Source of the DNA: Mycobacterium sp. E2479
GTDB lineage: Bacteria; Actinomycetota; Actinomycetes; Mycobacteriales; Mycobacteriaceae
Length of the DNA: 51,553 nt
NCBI RefSeq assembly: GCF_001667925.1
Contig: NZ_LZJR01000026.1
Location: forward strand, 1 to 51,553
Direction: 5' to 3'
The notes beneath the pieces were generated by a model. It saw only the letters and a program-made list of their open reading frames with translations. It made no database searches and was not told the origin of the DNA. A program made the position numbers and the translations under genes. Below are positions 1 to 7,561 of the stretch, piece after piece (the stretch's first letter is position 1; the number at the start of each line of letters is the position of its first letter).

Positions 1-77
1 CGGATCCCGCGATCCGCGAACGCATTACCGCCGCATACCCCGACTATCCCGACCGGGAGGCCTGCATCCGGCTCGGC
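1..77 (+). other. Inverted segment of lipT at the window edge
   Basis: Read on the plus strand from position 3, codons give DPAIRERITAAYPDYPDREA and then CIRLG. This is what should follow the minus-strand sequence MVEELLAE of the esterase. The joint falls in CTCGGC (72-77), the reverse complement of the GCCGAG that ends the minus-strand reading, so the joint shows 6-bp inverted microhomology. Either a segment of roughly 75-80 bp has flipped between GCCGAG and CTCGGC, or the edge is a fold-back assembly chimera. The sequence left of position 1 is not available. Confidence 0.6.
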
Positions 78-1109
78 CAGCAGCTCTTCGACCATCGTCT
101 CGTTTGTCGGCAACATCGCCAGGAACCGGGTGAACAACCGTCCCTCTTCGGCATTCGTCCCCACGATCACCGGGACTCGGTGCGCCTTGCCACGTCGCAT
201 GGCCTCGACCGGATCCATCGGCAGGATGTCGTCACCGAAGACAGGGCCAATCGGGAAGGCGCCCAGCCTGTCCTGCATGCCCTCGTCGATCAATCGGTGC
301 TGGGTTTTGACCAATTGCGCCGCGGACGCCCGCATCAGTGCGCTGGCGGCGTCCTGCCTACGCACCCCGAGCAGGTTGGCGAAGCGATTCGCGAACTCCG
401 CCGCAACCTCTTTCGACCGCACCAGGCCCGACGCCGGGCTTTCCGAGATCGCTCGGGCGAACAAGCCTTCGGCGGCGGGCACCGCCAGCAGTGAAGCGGT
501 AATGCACGCGCCCGCGCTCTCGCCGAAGATGGTGACGTTGTCCGGGTCACCGCCGAAGCCCGCGATGTTGTCGCGAATCCACTGCAGCGCCAGCACCAGG
601 TCGCGCAGATACAGGTTGCTCTCGATGGTGTGCTCGGGTGTCGAGAGCGACGAAAAGTCCACGCACCCTAGTGCACCCAGCCGGTAGTTCACGGACACGT
701 ACACGCATCCTCGGCGCGCCAGGGCCGCGCCGTCGTACAAGGGCGTCGCCGAGCTGCCCAGGAAATAGCCGCCGCCGTGGATGAACACCATGACGGGCAG
801 CGGTCCGTCGGCCGCGCCCTCGGGCACTACGACATTGAGGTTGAGGCAGTCCTCGCTCATCGGCTGGTAGCGGCCTCCCAAACCCGACATGCCGAGCAGG
901 GTGTAGCGGCGCTGTTGGGGCGCGCAGTTGCCGAAGCCATGACAGTGCCGGACGCCCGACCACGGCTGGGCCGGCTGCGGCGCACGGAAGCGCAGGCTTC
1001 CCACCGGTGGTCGGGCATACGGGATCGACCGCCAACGAGTGACCCCGTCGCGGGTGAAGCCTTCGACCGTCCCGATGGCCGTGCGTGCGCGGACAGTGCG
1101 GTCATGCAT
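1..1109 (-). CDS. lipT: Carboxylesterase/lipase LipT-like, 3' part missing or rearranged
   Basis: This is a type-B carboxylesterase of the alpha/beta-hydrolase fold, expected to hydrolyse short or medium acyl esters. The ATG at 1107-1109 gives an N-terminus with the usual ARTAIGTVEGFTRDGV strand and the SEDCLNLNV motif. An oxyanion-hole loop (VFIHGGGYFLGSS) follows, then the nucleophile elbow GESAGA with Ser near residue 198. The frame stays open to the window edge. However, the sense of the gene is lost below about position 78: the next esterase-like stretch (AIRERITAAYPDYPD) is encoded on the plus strand at 9-53, so bases 1-77 look inverted relative to the gene. The acidic and histidine members of the triad would lie outside the window. 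M. tuberculosis has lipT (Rv2045c) in the same place beside lppI. Family and symbol are well supported; whether the gene is intact cannot be judged here. Confidence 0.82.
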   Translation of the reverse strand, partial: MHDRTVRARTAIGTVEGFTRDGVTRWRSIPYARPPVGSLRFRAPQPAQPWSGVRHCHGFGNCAPQQRRYTLLGMSGLGGRYQPMSEDCLNLNVVVPEGAADGPLPVMVFIHGGGYFLGSSATPLYDGAALARRGCVYVSVNYRLGALGCVDFSSLSTPEHTIESNLYLRDLVLALQWIRDNIAGFGGDPDNVTIFGESAGACITASLLAVPAAEGLFARAISESPASGLVRSKEVAAEFANRFANLLGVRRQDAASALMRASAAQLVKTQHRLIDEGMQDRLGAFPIGPVFGDDILPMDPVEAMRRGKAHRVPVIVGTNAEEGRLFTRFLAMLPTNETMVEELLAEPDAGLPVGIVGVCGGNAFADRGI

Positions 1110-1188
1110 AACCCGACGGTAACCGACATGACGGTCGTAACGCGCGCGCAGCGCCTTAATTGCCCGGCGCGGCGGTTAGCCTGACTGA

Positions 1189-1863
1189 ATGCGGATAGCT
1201 GCGCTGATCGCCGCGTCGTTACTAGTCGCCGGGTGCTCCCACGGCACCGGCGGCCATTCGGAACCCACCGGAACCACCACCCAGACATCCACCGGCACCG
1301 GGTCGCCGGGAACCACACCACCCCGACCATCCACCGCGCCGGCCGCGGGTTCGGCAATCTCCGACGTCATCGCATGGATCGAGGCCGGTCAGCCCGCCGA
1401 CCCAGGCCGGTTCCACACGGCCACCCGCGACGGGGTGGCCACGCCACTGGGCGACGACATCGCACTGACGGCGATGGCGGGCAAGGTCTCCTGCATGACC
1501 GATGCCAAGCACACCGGTGGCGCGCTGGCCTGCCTGGTAAGCCTGACCAACCCGCCGCCGGCGCCCGCGACGGTCTACGGGAAATGGCAAGGCGGTTGGA
1601 TCAGCTTCGACGGGATGAACCTGCAGGTCGGATCCGCCCGGGCCGACCCCGGTCCGTTCATCAACGGCAACGGAGAAGAACTCCCGAACGGAGCTTCGCT
1701 ATCTTTTGGCGACTACCGGTGTCGCGCGGACCAAACCGGCCTGTATTGCGTTGACTACGCCCACCAGTCGGCGGCCAAATTCAGCCCCGCCGGCATCGAG
1801 CCGTTCGGCTGCCTGAAGTCGACACCACCCCCGGATGGTGTCGGCGCGGCGTTCAGCTGCTGA
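1189..1863 (+). CDS. lppI: Lipoprotein LppI-like
   Basis: A 224-residue predicted lipoprotein. It has an N-terminal Arg, a hydrophobic stretch and the lipobox LVAGC with the lipidated Cys at residue 16. A Thr/Ser/Pro-rich linker (about residues 20-58) typical of mycobacterial surface lipoproteins comes next. The remaining domain, about 165 residues, contains several Cys (CMTD, CLVS, CRAD, LYCVDY, FGCLK and the C-terminal SC) that may form disulphides outside the membrane. No enzymatic motif is visible. It lies divergently from lipT, the arrangement of Rv2045c/Rv2046 in M. tuberculosis. The stop codon overlaps by 11 bp the stop of the convergent dehydrogenase gene. Function is unknown. The identification rests on position, length and the lipoprotein signal. 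Confidence 0.8.
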   Translation: MRIAALIAASLLVAGCSHGTGGHSEPTGTTTQTSTGTGSPGTTPPRPSTAPAAGSAISDVIAWIEAGQPADPGRFHTATRDGVATPLGDDIALTAMAGKVSCMTDAKHTGGALACLVSLTNPPPAPATVYGKWQGGWISFDGMNLQVGSARADPGPFINGNGEELPNGASLSFGDYRCRADQTGLYCVDYAHQSAAKFSPAGIEPFGCLKSTPPPDGVGAAFSC

Positions 1864-2824
1864 AGCCGGCCATGATGGTCGCGAACAGCTCGCTCATCTC
1901 GTCGGCGGTTCCGCCCGGCACGGTATAGCCGGCCTCGTCGCGGATCTCGTCCAGGTGGTCGCGCACGTCCTCGATGGACAATCCGGGGCGGTAAAAGCCC
2001 TTTGTCCGGCCGATGAAGAACCGTGAGACATGGCCTGCCCCAACGGTATAGATCTCCCCCGACACCGGGCAGTCCCGGTGGGCCAGGTACGCCGCCACGG
2101 GAGCCACCGATGCCGGATCCAGTCGCTGGAGGTACGCAGTGACCAAGTCATCCAGCACCGCTTGCGCAGCGGGATCGTCGGGCCGCGCGGCACCGTCTAC
2201 GCAGTGCGCAAGCATGCGGGTATACGCGATCGGGGCGATGGCGTTGACCTTGATGTCGCGGCCGGCGGCTTCGGCCGCGAGAACGCGCGTCAGGCCGATC
2301 AATCCCGTCTTGGCCGAGCCGTAGTTGCTCATGCCGGCAGCGCCCAATATTCCGGCTGCCGAACAGGTGTTGAGGATGCGGCCATACCCTTGCTCGCACA
2401 TCGCTTTCCACGCAGGCCTCGTCACGTAGAAGGCGCCCTTCAAATGCACATCCAACAAGGGTTCCAACTCCTCGGCGGTCATGTCCTCCAACGGCGCGTC
2501 GCGCACGATTCCAGCGTTGTTGATCACGATGTCGACTCGGCCCCAGGCTTTCCGGGCGGTGTCGATGATCGCCTGCGCGCCTTCGGGACTGGTGACGCTG
2601 TGGCAGTCGGCGACCGCCTCACCGCCGAGGTCGCGGAGCCCGCCGGCGACGGCGCCCGCGACCGCGGCGTCGGAGCCGTCCCCGGTCACCGAACCGCCGA
2701 TGTCGTTGACGACGACGCGCGCGCCACGCGACGCCAGCAGCAATGCGTACTGCCTGCCCAGACCGTTTCCCGCGCCGGTGATCACGGCGACCTGGCCGTC
2801 GAATCGCAACTGGTCGACCGACAT
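1853..2824 (-). CDS. Short-chain dehydrogenase/reductase, HSD17B4/MFE-2-like
   Basis: An NAD(P)-dependent short-chain dehydrogenase of about 323 residues, longer than the usual 250. It shows the cofactor motif TGAGNGLG, an NDIGG loop after strand 2, NNAG, and the catalytic Ser region followed by YGSAK. The extended C-terminus (HVSRFFIGRTKGFYRPGLS) resembles the dehydrogenase part of peroxisomal multifunctional enzyme type 2 and mycobacterial hydroxyacyl-CoA or hydroxysteroid dehydrogenases. The ATG at 2822-2824 gives MSVDQLRFDGQVAVITGAG, a normal start. An in-frame TTG nine bases upstream is possible but lies in a tandem repeat. The gene lies directly downstream of a P450 gene, 36 bp away, and is probably cotranscribed with it. 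The P450 product may be its substrate, or both may act on one acyl-CoA or steroid-like lipid; that is inference. Confidence 0.85.
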   Translation of the reverse strand: MSVDQLRFDGQVAVITGAGNGLGRQYALLLASRGARVVVNDIGGSVTGDGSDAAVAGAVAGGLRDLGGEAVADCHSVTSPEGAQAIIDTARKAWGRVDIVINNAGIVRDAPLEDMTAEELEPLLDVHLKGAFYVTRPAWKAMCEQGYGRILNTCSAAGILGAAGMSNYGSAKTGLIGLTRVLAAEAAGRDIKVNAIAPIAYTRMLAHCVDGAARPDDPAAQAVLDDLVTAYLQRLDPASVAPVAAYLAHRDCPVSGEIYTVGAGHVSRFFIGRTKGFYRPGLSIEDVRDHLDEIRDEAGYTVPGGTADEMSELFATIMAGFSS

Positions 2825-2873
2825 CGTCACCAACCCACCATCGTCACCAACCCACCATCGTCACCAACCCACC
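2825..2873. repeat. 17-bp tandem repeat, about three copies, at the P450/SDR junction
   Basis: The plus-strand unit CGTCACCAACCCACCAT occurs at 2825, 2842 and 2859; the last copy diverges in its final two bases. The innermost copy contains the last codons and stop of the P450 gene (Val-Gly-Trp-stop). The other two fill the gap up to the start of the dehydrogenase. On the coding strand each unit carries GTGACGATG, so a potential start is repeated every 17 bp in shifting frames. It looks like a slippage duplication of the P450 3' end and could vary between strains. Confidence 0.85.
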
Positions 2874-4084
2874 GGAAGTTCTTTCATGCCGTAGATGTTG
2901 GCGTGTTTGAATCTCAGTTGTTCGCGTGTCACCGCCAGTTTGAGTCCAGGCAGTCGGCGCGCCAACGTAGTGAACGCGACCTGCATTTCAACGCGGGCAA
3001 GGTTCGCCCCGATGCATTGATGGACGCCGTACCCGAAGCCCAAGTGCCCGCGGGTGTTTCGGTCGGCGTCGAAGGATTCGGGATTGTCGACGAATTTGGT
3101 GTCCCAGTTCCCGGCGGCCAAGCTCATCAGCACATACTCCCCGGTGCGAATCAGCTGACCGCCGATGACCAGGTCTTCAGTCGCAACCCGGTCGACCTGG
3201 GTGTGCACGATGCTGAGATAGCGCATCAGCTCTTCGACGATGTTCGCCACGACCGCGGTGTCGTCGGTCTGGCCGAGTCGCTCGAAGACATCAGGATGTT
3301 CCAGCAGCGCAACCGTTCCCAGCGAGATCATGTTGGCGGTGGTTTCGTGGCCGGCTTGCATCATGATCACGGCGTTCATGGCCGTGGTGGTGCGGTCGAG
3401 TTGGCCGGTCGCCACGTATTGGGTGACCAGGCGGCTGATCAAGTCGTCGCCGGGCTCGCGCACCTTGCGTTCCACCAACTCCTCGATGTAGGCGTACATG
3501 GCGCCGAAGGCCTTGCCTTTCTCCTCGTCGGTGGATCTCTGGTCAAGCCCCTTCGTGGTGTTGAACTGGAAGAGTTCGAGGTCGTCGGTCGGCACCCCCA
3601 GCAGCAGCGCGATCACCGTCGACGGCACCGGCAAGGCGAATTCGCGGACCAGGTCGGCCGGGGCACCGTGGTCGATCATCTGGCCGAGATAGTGATCGAC
3701 CATGTCTTGAATGTGCGGCCGCATCGATTCGCACCGCCGGAAGGTGAAGTTGCTCGTCATCATGCGACGCAACCGGTGATGCTCGGGATCATCGGTGCGC
3801 GCGAACATCACCGCGACGTTGTCGTCGCCGTCCCTCGGCAAGATGGCGTCCGGAATGGTCTTCGCGGACAAGCGGGGATCGACCAGCGCGGCCCTGATGT
3901 CCTCGTGGCGGCTGACCACCCAGACCGGGTTGCCCTGGAACATCGCCCGCCGCAGCCCGGGCCGATCCCGCCAATCCGCGAACTCGGGCGGGGGCGCGAG
4001 CGGGCAGGTCGCCGGCCGCGGGATGGGCAGCACCGGCAGACCAGCATCGGAGCGGGAGTCAGAAGTATCGAATGATATTGGCAT
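2861..4084 (-). CDS. Cytochrome P450
   Basis: A soluble bacterial class I P450 of 407 residues that would hydroxylate a lipophilic substrate using electrons from a ferredoxin. Visible hallmarks are the I-helix oxygen-activation motif AGHETT, the K-helix EELMRY (ExxR type), and the heme loop FGYGVHQCIGANLARVE with the Cys thiolate at about residue 357. The DDPEHHRLRRM segment is the usual C-helix heme-propionate contact. It starts at the ATG at 4082-4084, downstream of a good minus-strand promoter, and heads a two-gene unit with the downstream dehydrogenase. No ferredoxin gene lies beside it. Family number and substrate cannot be assigned from the sequence alone. Confidence 0.93.
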   Translation of the reverse strand: MPISFDTSDSRSDAGLPVLPIPRPATCPLAPPPEFADWRDRPGLRRAMFQGNPVWVVSRHEDIRAALVDPRLSAKTIPDAILPRDGDDNVAVMFARTDDPEHHRLRRMMTSNFTFRRCESMRPHIQDMVDHYLGQMIDHGAPADLVREFALPVPSTVIALLLGVPTDDLELFQFNTTKGLDQRSTDEEKGKAFGAMYAYIEELVERKVREPGDDLISRLVTQYVATGQLDRTTTAMNAVIMMQAGHETTANMISLGTVALLEHPDVFERLGQTDDTAVVANIVEELMRYLSIVHTQVDRVATEDLVIGGQLIRTGEYVLMSLAAGNWDTKFVDNPESFDADRNTRGHLGFGYGVHQCIGANLARVEMQVAFTTLARRLPGLKLAVTREQLRFKHANIYGMKELPVGW

Positions 4085-4127
4085 AACCCGCGTTTCCCAT
4101 TAAGTGTCAGCTGCCTGCCAGTTGTAG

Positions 4128-4156
4128 AGCGTAAAGCGACGGGGGTTGGCAGTCAA
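4128..4156 (-). promoter_or_regulatory. Candidate SigA promoter of the P450 gene
   Basis: Reading the minus strand, TTGACT (4151-4156) is followed after 17 bp by TACGCT (4128-4133), a good match to a mycobacterial housekeeping promoter with TANNNT at -10. It ends 43 bp before the P450 start. The divergent TetR gene begins 20 bp beyond the -35, so a repressor bound over it would control both directions. Half-sites GTTGACT and ACTGACG lie over the -35. Confidence 0.5.
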
Positions 4157-4176
4157 CCGTCAGTTAGGCTGTCGCC

Positions 4177-4806
4177 ATGACCGCGGTCGAGGACCGGCCG
4201 TTGCGGGCCGACGCGGCGCGCAACGTCGAGCGCATCCTGCGCGCGACGCGCGAGGTGTATGGCGAATTGGGGCCCGATGCCCCGGTGGAGGCCGTCGCGC
4301 GCCGTGCGGGCGTCGGTGAGCGGACCCTCTACCGCAGATTTCCGGCGAAGGCCGACCTGGTGCGCGCTGCCCTGGATCAAAGCATCGCCGAGGACCTCAC
4401 CCCGGTGATCGACAGCGCCCGCCTCGCCAAGGATCCGCTGCACGGCCTCACTCAACTGATCGAAGCGGCGATCTCGCTGGGGGCGCGCGAACACAGCCTG
4501 CTGACCGCCGCGCGCCGGGCCGGATCACTCACGTCCGACATCTCGGTGTCGCTTAACGCCGCGCTCGGCGAGCTCGCTCGCGCGGGCCAGCGAGCCGGCA
4601 GCATCCGCGCCGACCTCGTCACCGACGATCTGCCCCGCCTGGTCGCGATGCTTTTCAGCGTGTTATCGACCATGGATGCGCGCAGCGATGGTTGGCGGCG
4701 CTATGTCGCCCTGGTCATCGACGCGATATCGGTCAACGAACGGCGGCCGCTGCCGCCGGCCGCCGCCTTGCGTTATGAGGTGCAGCCGGACGGCTGGCTC
4801 CTGTGA
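4177..4806 (+). CDS. TetR/AcrR family transcriptional regulator
   Basis: A 209-residue TetR-type regulator. Residues about 12-60 form the DNA-binding domain: ILRATREVYGELGPDAPVEAVARRAGVGERTLYRRFPAKADLVRAAL contains the recognition helix (GVGERTLYRRF). The C-terminal part is an all-helical ligand-binding domain with no recognisable ligand signature. It lies divergently from the first P450 gene with a 92-bp shared control region. This is the usual arrangement for a local repressor of the P450/dehydrogenase unit, though direct regulation is inference. Its operator is not certain. The region holds GTTGACT-like half-sites related to, but not the same as, the palindromes near 8400 and 10510. Confidence 0.9.
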   Translation: MTAVEDRPLRADAARNVERILRATREVYGELGPDAPVEAVARRAGVGERTLYRRFPAKADLVRAALDQSIAEDLTPVIDSARLAKDPLHGLTQLIEAAISLGAREHSLLTAARRAGSLTSDISVSLNAALGELARAGQRAGSIRADLVTDDLPRLVAMLFSVLSTMDARSDGWRRYVALVIDAISVNERRPLPPAAALRYEVQPDGWLL

Positions 4807-4818
4807 TCTCCTGACGGA

Positions 4819-5439
4819 TCAGCCAGCCGGCAAGCCCGCTTTGACCGCGGCCTCTTGCTTACGGGCGAGATCGAGCATCACATCGGCCGGCGTGGGATTG
4901 CCGATGACACAGTCGGACTCGAGGTCGACCATGGTCCTGCCCACAACGAACACCGCCTCGGAGATCTCCATCGGGTTGGCCGGGTCGGTTCCCTGGCCGA
5001 TCACCATGAACCCGTTTGCGCCGACGTCGATGGGCTGCTGCTGGCCATTGACCTTCTTGCCGACGACATCGCGCATGTTCGCCGCGGTCTGGGTGGCCGT
5101 GGCCGCGTCGGGGAACACCGCGATCGTGTCCATGATGGTGCGCTTGCCGTCGGGGTTCTTGAAAACCTGTCCGACGCCGGCGATGCCGCTGGGATTCTGG
5201 CTCGGCGGCCCGTCGGCGGTGGCATTGGGGCCGACGTCGCCGGGCTTGATCAGCAGATGGCTGTAGTCCGCCGGCGCTCCCGGTGGCGCGCTGGTCGCGG
5301 AGCTCGACGACGTTGGCGATGACGAGGCCGAACCCGATGATCCCGTGGAACTCTTGTCCCCGCTGCAGCCCATCACCGTCGCGCCGATCAGCACCGCGGT
5401 AGCCGTCAAGCCGAGCGCGGACATCCGCACCGTATTCAT
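4819..5439 (-). CDS. Predicted lipoprotein of unknown function
   Basis: A 206-residue secreted lipoprotein. It has a signal peptide ending in VMGC, with the lipid-accepting Cys at residue 25, although the -2 residue Met is unusual for a lipobox. A Ser/Thr/Ala-rich linker (about residues 28-55) precedes a compact domain containing LLIKPGDVG, the TIAVFPDAATATQTA segment and a single later Cys (DCVIG). The domain looks like the small sensor/ligand-binding folds common in mycobacterial lipoproteins, but no family can be named. A strong ribosome-binding site (AAGGAGAGCC) precedes the ATG at 5437-5439. It is convergent with the TetR gene and in the same orientation as the downstream end of the dehydrogenase operon; a role in substrate uptake or sensing would be a guess. 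Confidence 0.75.
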   Translation of the reverse strand: MNTVRMSALGLTATAVLIGATVMGCSGDKSSTGSSGSASSSPTSSSSATSAPPGAPADYSHLLIKPGDVGPNATADGPPSQNPSGIAGVGQVFKNPDGKRTIMDTIAVFPDAATATQTAANMRDVVGKKVNGQQQPIDVGANGFMVIGQGTDPANPMEISEAVFVVGRTMVDLESDCVIGNPTPADVMLDLARKQEAAVKAGLPAG

Positions 5440-5582
5440 AAGGCTCTCCTTTTAGAAGTCAGCTATTTGTATCCCTTACCGCGCGCGTAGGCAGCGCGAC
5501 ACACGAAATTCGGCCGACGAACGAATGGTCATCTGCGGCCCAGCCTATGGGCTTGACGCGATTTTGCGCTTCGAGGCAGGTG

Positions 5583-6401
5583 CTAGTTGATGGTCACTCC
5601 CGCGTCGACCTTGAACTCCAGCCCCGTCACATACCTGGATTCGTCTGATAGCAGGAACAGCACTGCGTTACTGACGTCGATGCACTCGACGGCCGGTGTG
5701 GGCATCGCATTCACGAAGATGGGGATCAGATCGGACCGTTGCTCACCCAAGAGGGGTCCGAACGACGGTGGAACCATCCCGGTAGGGACACCGGTGGGAA
5801 GCACGGTATTTACGCGCACATTCTGTGCCGCCAGTTCATTGGCCAACGCCAGCGTCAAGCCGACGACCCCGTGCTTGGCCGCCGTGTAGGGCGTCTGCAG
5901 TGGGAATCCCTTGACGGCACCCGCCGAGCTGACGTTGACCAGGCTGCCTGCGCCCTGGTTGAGCAGGTGCGGTATCGCTGCCGCGCAGGTGTTCCACACC
6001 CCGATGAGATTGACGTCAACCACTGTGCGCCACTGGTCGGCAGTTGTCCGGTCCCAGGGCGCCACCGTGAGAACACCGGCATTGGCCACCGCACCGTCGA
6101 GACCTCCAAGTTCGTCGACGCCGGCATCGACCGCGGACCGCAATTGCGCCTCGTTGCGAACATCGACTATGCCGCTCACGCATTGCCGACCCAAATCCCT
6201 TACCAACTCGGCAGTTTCGGCCAAGTCATCTTTTGTCGCCAGGGGGTATTCGATGTGCGGCAGGGATTCGCAGATGTCGAGCAGGATGACGTCCGCGCCC
6301 TCCTGCGCAAGCCGCAGCGCGTGGCTGCGCCCCATGCCGCGGGCGGCGCCGGTGATCAGAATGCGTTTACCGGCAACGCGTCCCGGGGGTGATGTTGTCA
6401 T
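5583..6401 (-). CDS. Mycofactocin-coupled SDR family oxidoreductase
   Basis: A 272-residue short-chain dehydrogenase with TGAARGMGRSHA at the nucleotide site, NAG, a catalytic Ser in NVSSAGAV and YTAAK. After strand 2 it carries the long insertion LLDICESLPHIEYPLATKDDLAETAELV. That insertion is the signature of the mycofactocin-dependent subgroup, whose non-exchangeable NAD is reoxidised by the redox peptide cofactor mycofactocin. No mft genes are in this window. It is expected to oxidise an alcohol carbinol group. It follows the 6415-7497 reductase gene by 13 bp on the same strand, so the 8350-to-5583 genes form one operon. The physiological substrate is unknown. Confidence 0.9.
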   Translation of the reverse strand: MTTSPPGRVAGKRILITGAARGMGRSHALRLAQEGADVILLDICESLPHIEYPLATKDDLAETAELVRDLGRQCVSGIVDVRNEAQLRSAVDAGVDELGGLDGAVANAGVLTVAPWDRTTADQWRTVVDVNLIGVWNTCAAAIPHLLNQGAGSLVNVSSAGAVKGFPLQTPYTAAKHGVVGLTLALANELAAQNVRVNTVLPTGVPTGMVPPSFGPLLGEQRSDLIPIFVNAMPTPAVECIDVSNAVLFLLSDESRYVTGLEFKVDAGVTIN

Positions 6402-6414
6402 ACCACGGATCCGG

Positions 6415-7497
6415 CTACCGCTCGTTCCACATCAACCCGCGCATCGTCGCGGACAGCGGAATGTCCTCTACCCCGATCAGGCCTTGGGGCGCGCGGCACA
6501 CCCAGTCGATCGCGTTGATCACGCGGCCGGCCGTCGAAATGCAGCCGGCATCGGTGGAATCGAACAGAGGATGGGAAACGTGGGTGTTGATTTCCACCCG
6601 CGGTTCCCCCTCCACGACGACACGGTGAACACCGGTGTGACCGTCGGGCGGGAACTCCCAGTCGGGTGCCGCCGCGGTGGTGAGCCTGGTGACGTGCTCG
6701 AGGGTGATCACCGGCTCGCCGTCGCGCACGCCCTCGGTGGCGAAGCGCACCGCGGCCATCTGCCCCGGCTGGACCGTCATCATCGTGCAGTCGATGCGTT
6801 GCGGCGTGTACCACGGTTCGACGCGCTGACGCACGTCGTCGAGCTTGATGTCGAGGTGGTCCGCCAGGCTGCGGACCTGGCCTCCCCACATCGACACGAT
6901 CACGCCGGGCAGGAACATCATCGGCGAATCGTCGTCCGGCGTTGTTCCAAACCCCATTGCGGCGCCGGTGAACTCGGCGTCATCGTAGTTTCCGTAGTCG
7001 AAGATCTCCTGCACCGTGATCGAAGAGACCCGAGTGGTCAGGCTGACCGCCGAGTGCACCAGCGTGTCGCCGGAGAAACCGGGGTCGATGCCATTGACGT
7101 AGAGCGAGGCGTTGCCTGCCGCGCAGGCACGCTCCAGCGGCTCCCGCAGCCAATCATCGGCGTGCCGCGGCGTGACCAGCCAGACCATCGACGTACCGAC
7201 GACATTCGTACCGGCCGCGAGGAACTCCGACATCTGCTCGATGGCCTCCATCGGCCGGGTCTCACCTTGCGATGTGTAAACCACGCAGTCGGCGCCCAGG
7301 CCGACCAGCGCGTCGATGTCGTCGGTGGCGACGATGCCGGTCGGTTCTGCCAGTCCGCACAGCTGCGCCGCGTCCTGACCGACCTTCTGCGCGCTGGCCG
7401 CGTGGACGCCGACCAGTTCGAGGTCTGGCCTGCCGATGATGGCCCGCAACGAATGCCGGCCGACATTGCCGGTGGAGAATTGAATCACTCTGCGCAT
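6415..7497 (-). CDS. DapB/2,4-diaminopentanoate dehydrogenase-like oxidoreductase (paralogue 1)
   Basis: A 360-residue NAD(P)-dependent oxidoreductase of the group usually annotated as dihydrodipicolinate reductase-like or 2,4-diaminopentanoate dehydrogenase-like. The N-terminal Rossmann motif is IQFSTGNVGRHSLRAI. An alpha/beta domain follows with DCVVYTSQG and the conserved NGIDPGFSGD loop. It is not the lysine-pathway DapB, which is shorter. Many environmental mycobacteria carry these paralogues in degradation clusters, and their substrates are largely unknown. The ATG at 7495-7497 has a modest ribosome-binding site (CGAGGG). It is the middle gene of a three-gene minus-strand operon between two dehydrogenases. 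Two further paralogues lie at 9169-10272 and 15205-16263. Confidence 0.85.
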   Translation of the reverse strand: MRRVIQFSTGNVGRHSLRAIIGRPDLELVGVHAASAQKVGQDAAQLCGLAEPTGIVATDDIDALVGLGADCVVYTSQGETRPMEAIEQMSEFLAAGTNVVGTSMVWLVTPRHADDWLREPLERACAAGNASLYVNGIDPGFSGDTLVHSAVSLTTRVSSITVQEIFDYGNYDDAEFTGAAMGFGTTPDDDSPMMFLPGVIVSMWGGQVRSLADHLDIKLDDVRQRVEPWYTPQRIDCTMMTVQPGQMAAVRFATEGVRDGEPVITLEHVTRLTTAAAPDWEFPPDGHTGVHRVVVEGEPRVEINTHVSHPLFDSTDAGCISTAGRVINAIDWVCRAPQGLIGVEDIPLSATMRGLMWNER

Positions 7498-7561
7498 GGT
7501 TACCCTCGTTTTTCCGGCGGTGGGTGATGACCCATCATGACGCGTTCAAACACAACGCAGG

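Noticed and set aside
2030..4075. A 681-codon plus-strand open frame opposite the SDR and P450 genes
   Set aside because: It has no domain or plausible composition and lies antisense to two well-supported enzymes; high-GC codon bias leaves antisense frames open.
5911..7527. A 538-codon plus-strand open frame
   Set aside because: Antisense shadow of the mycofactocin SDR and the DapB-like gene, with Arg/Pro/His-rich random composition.
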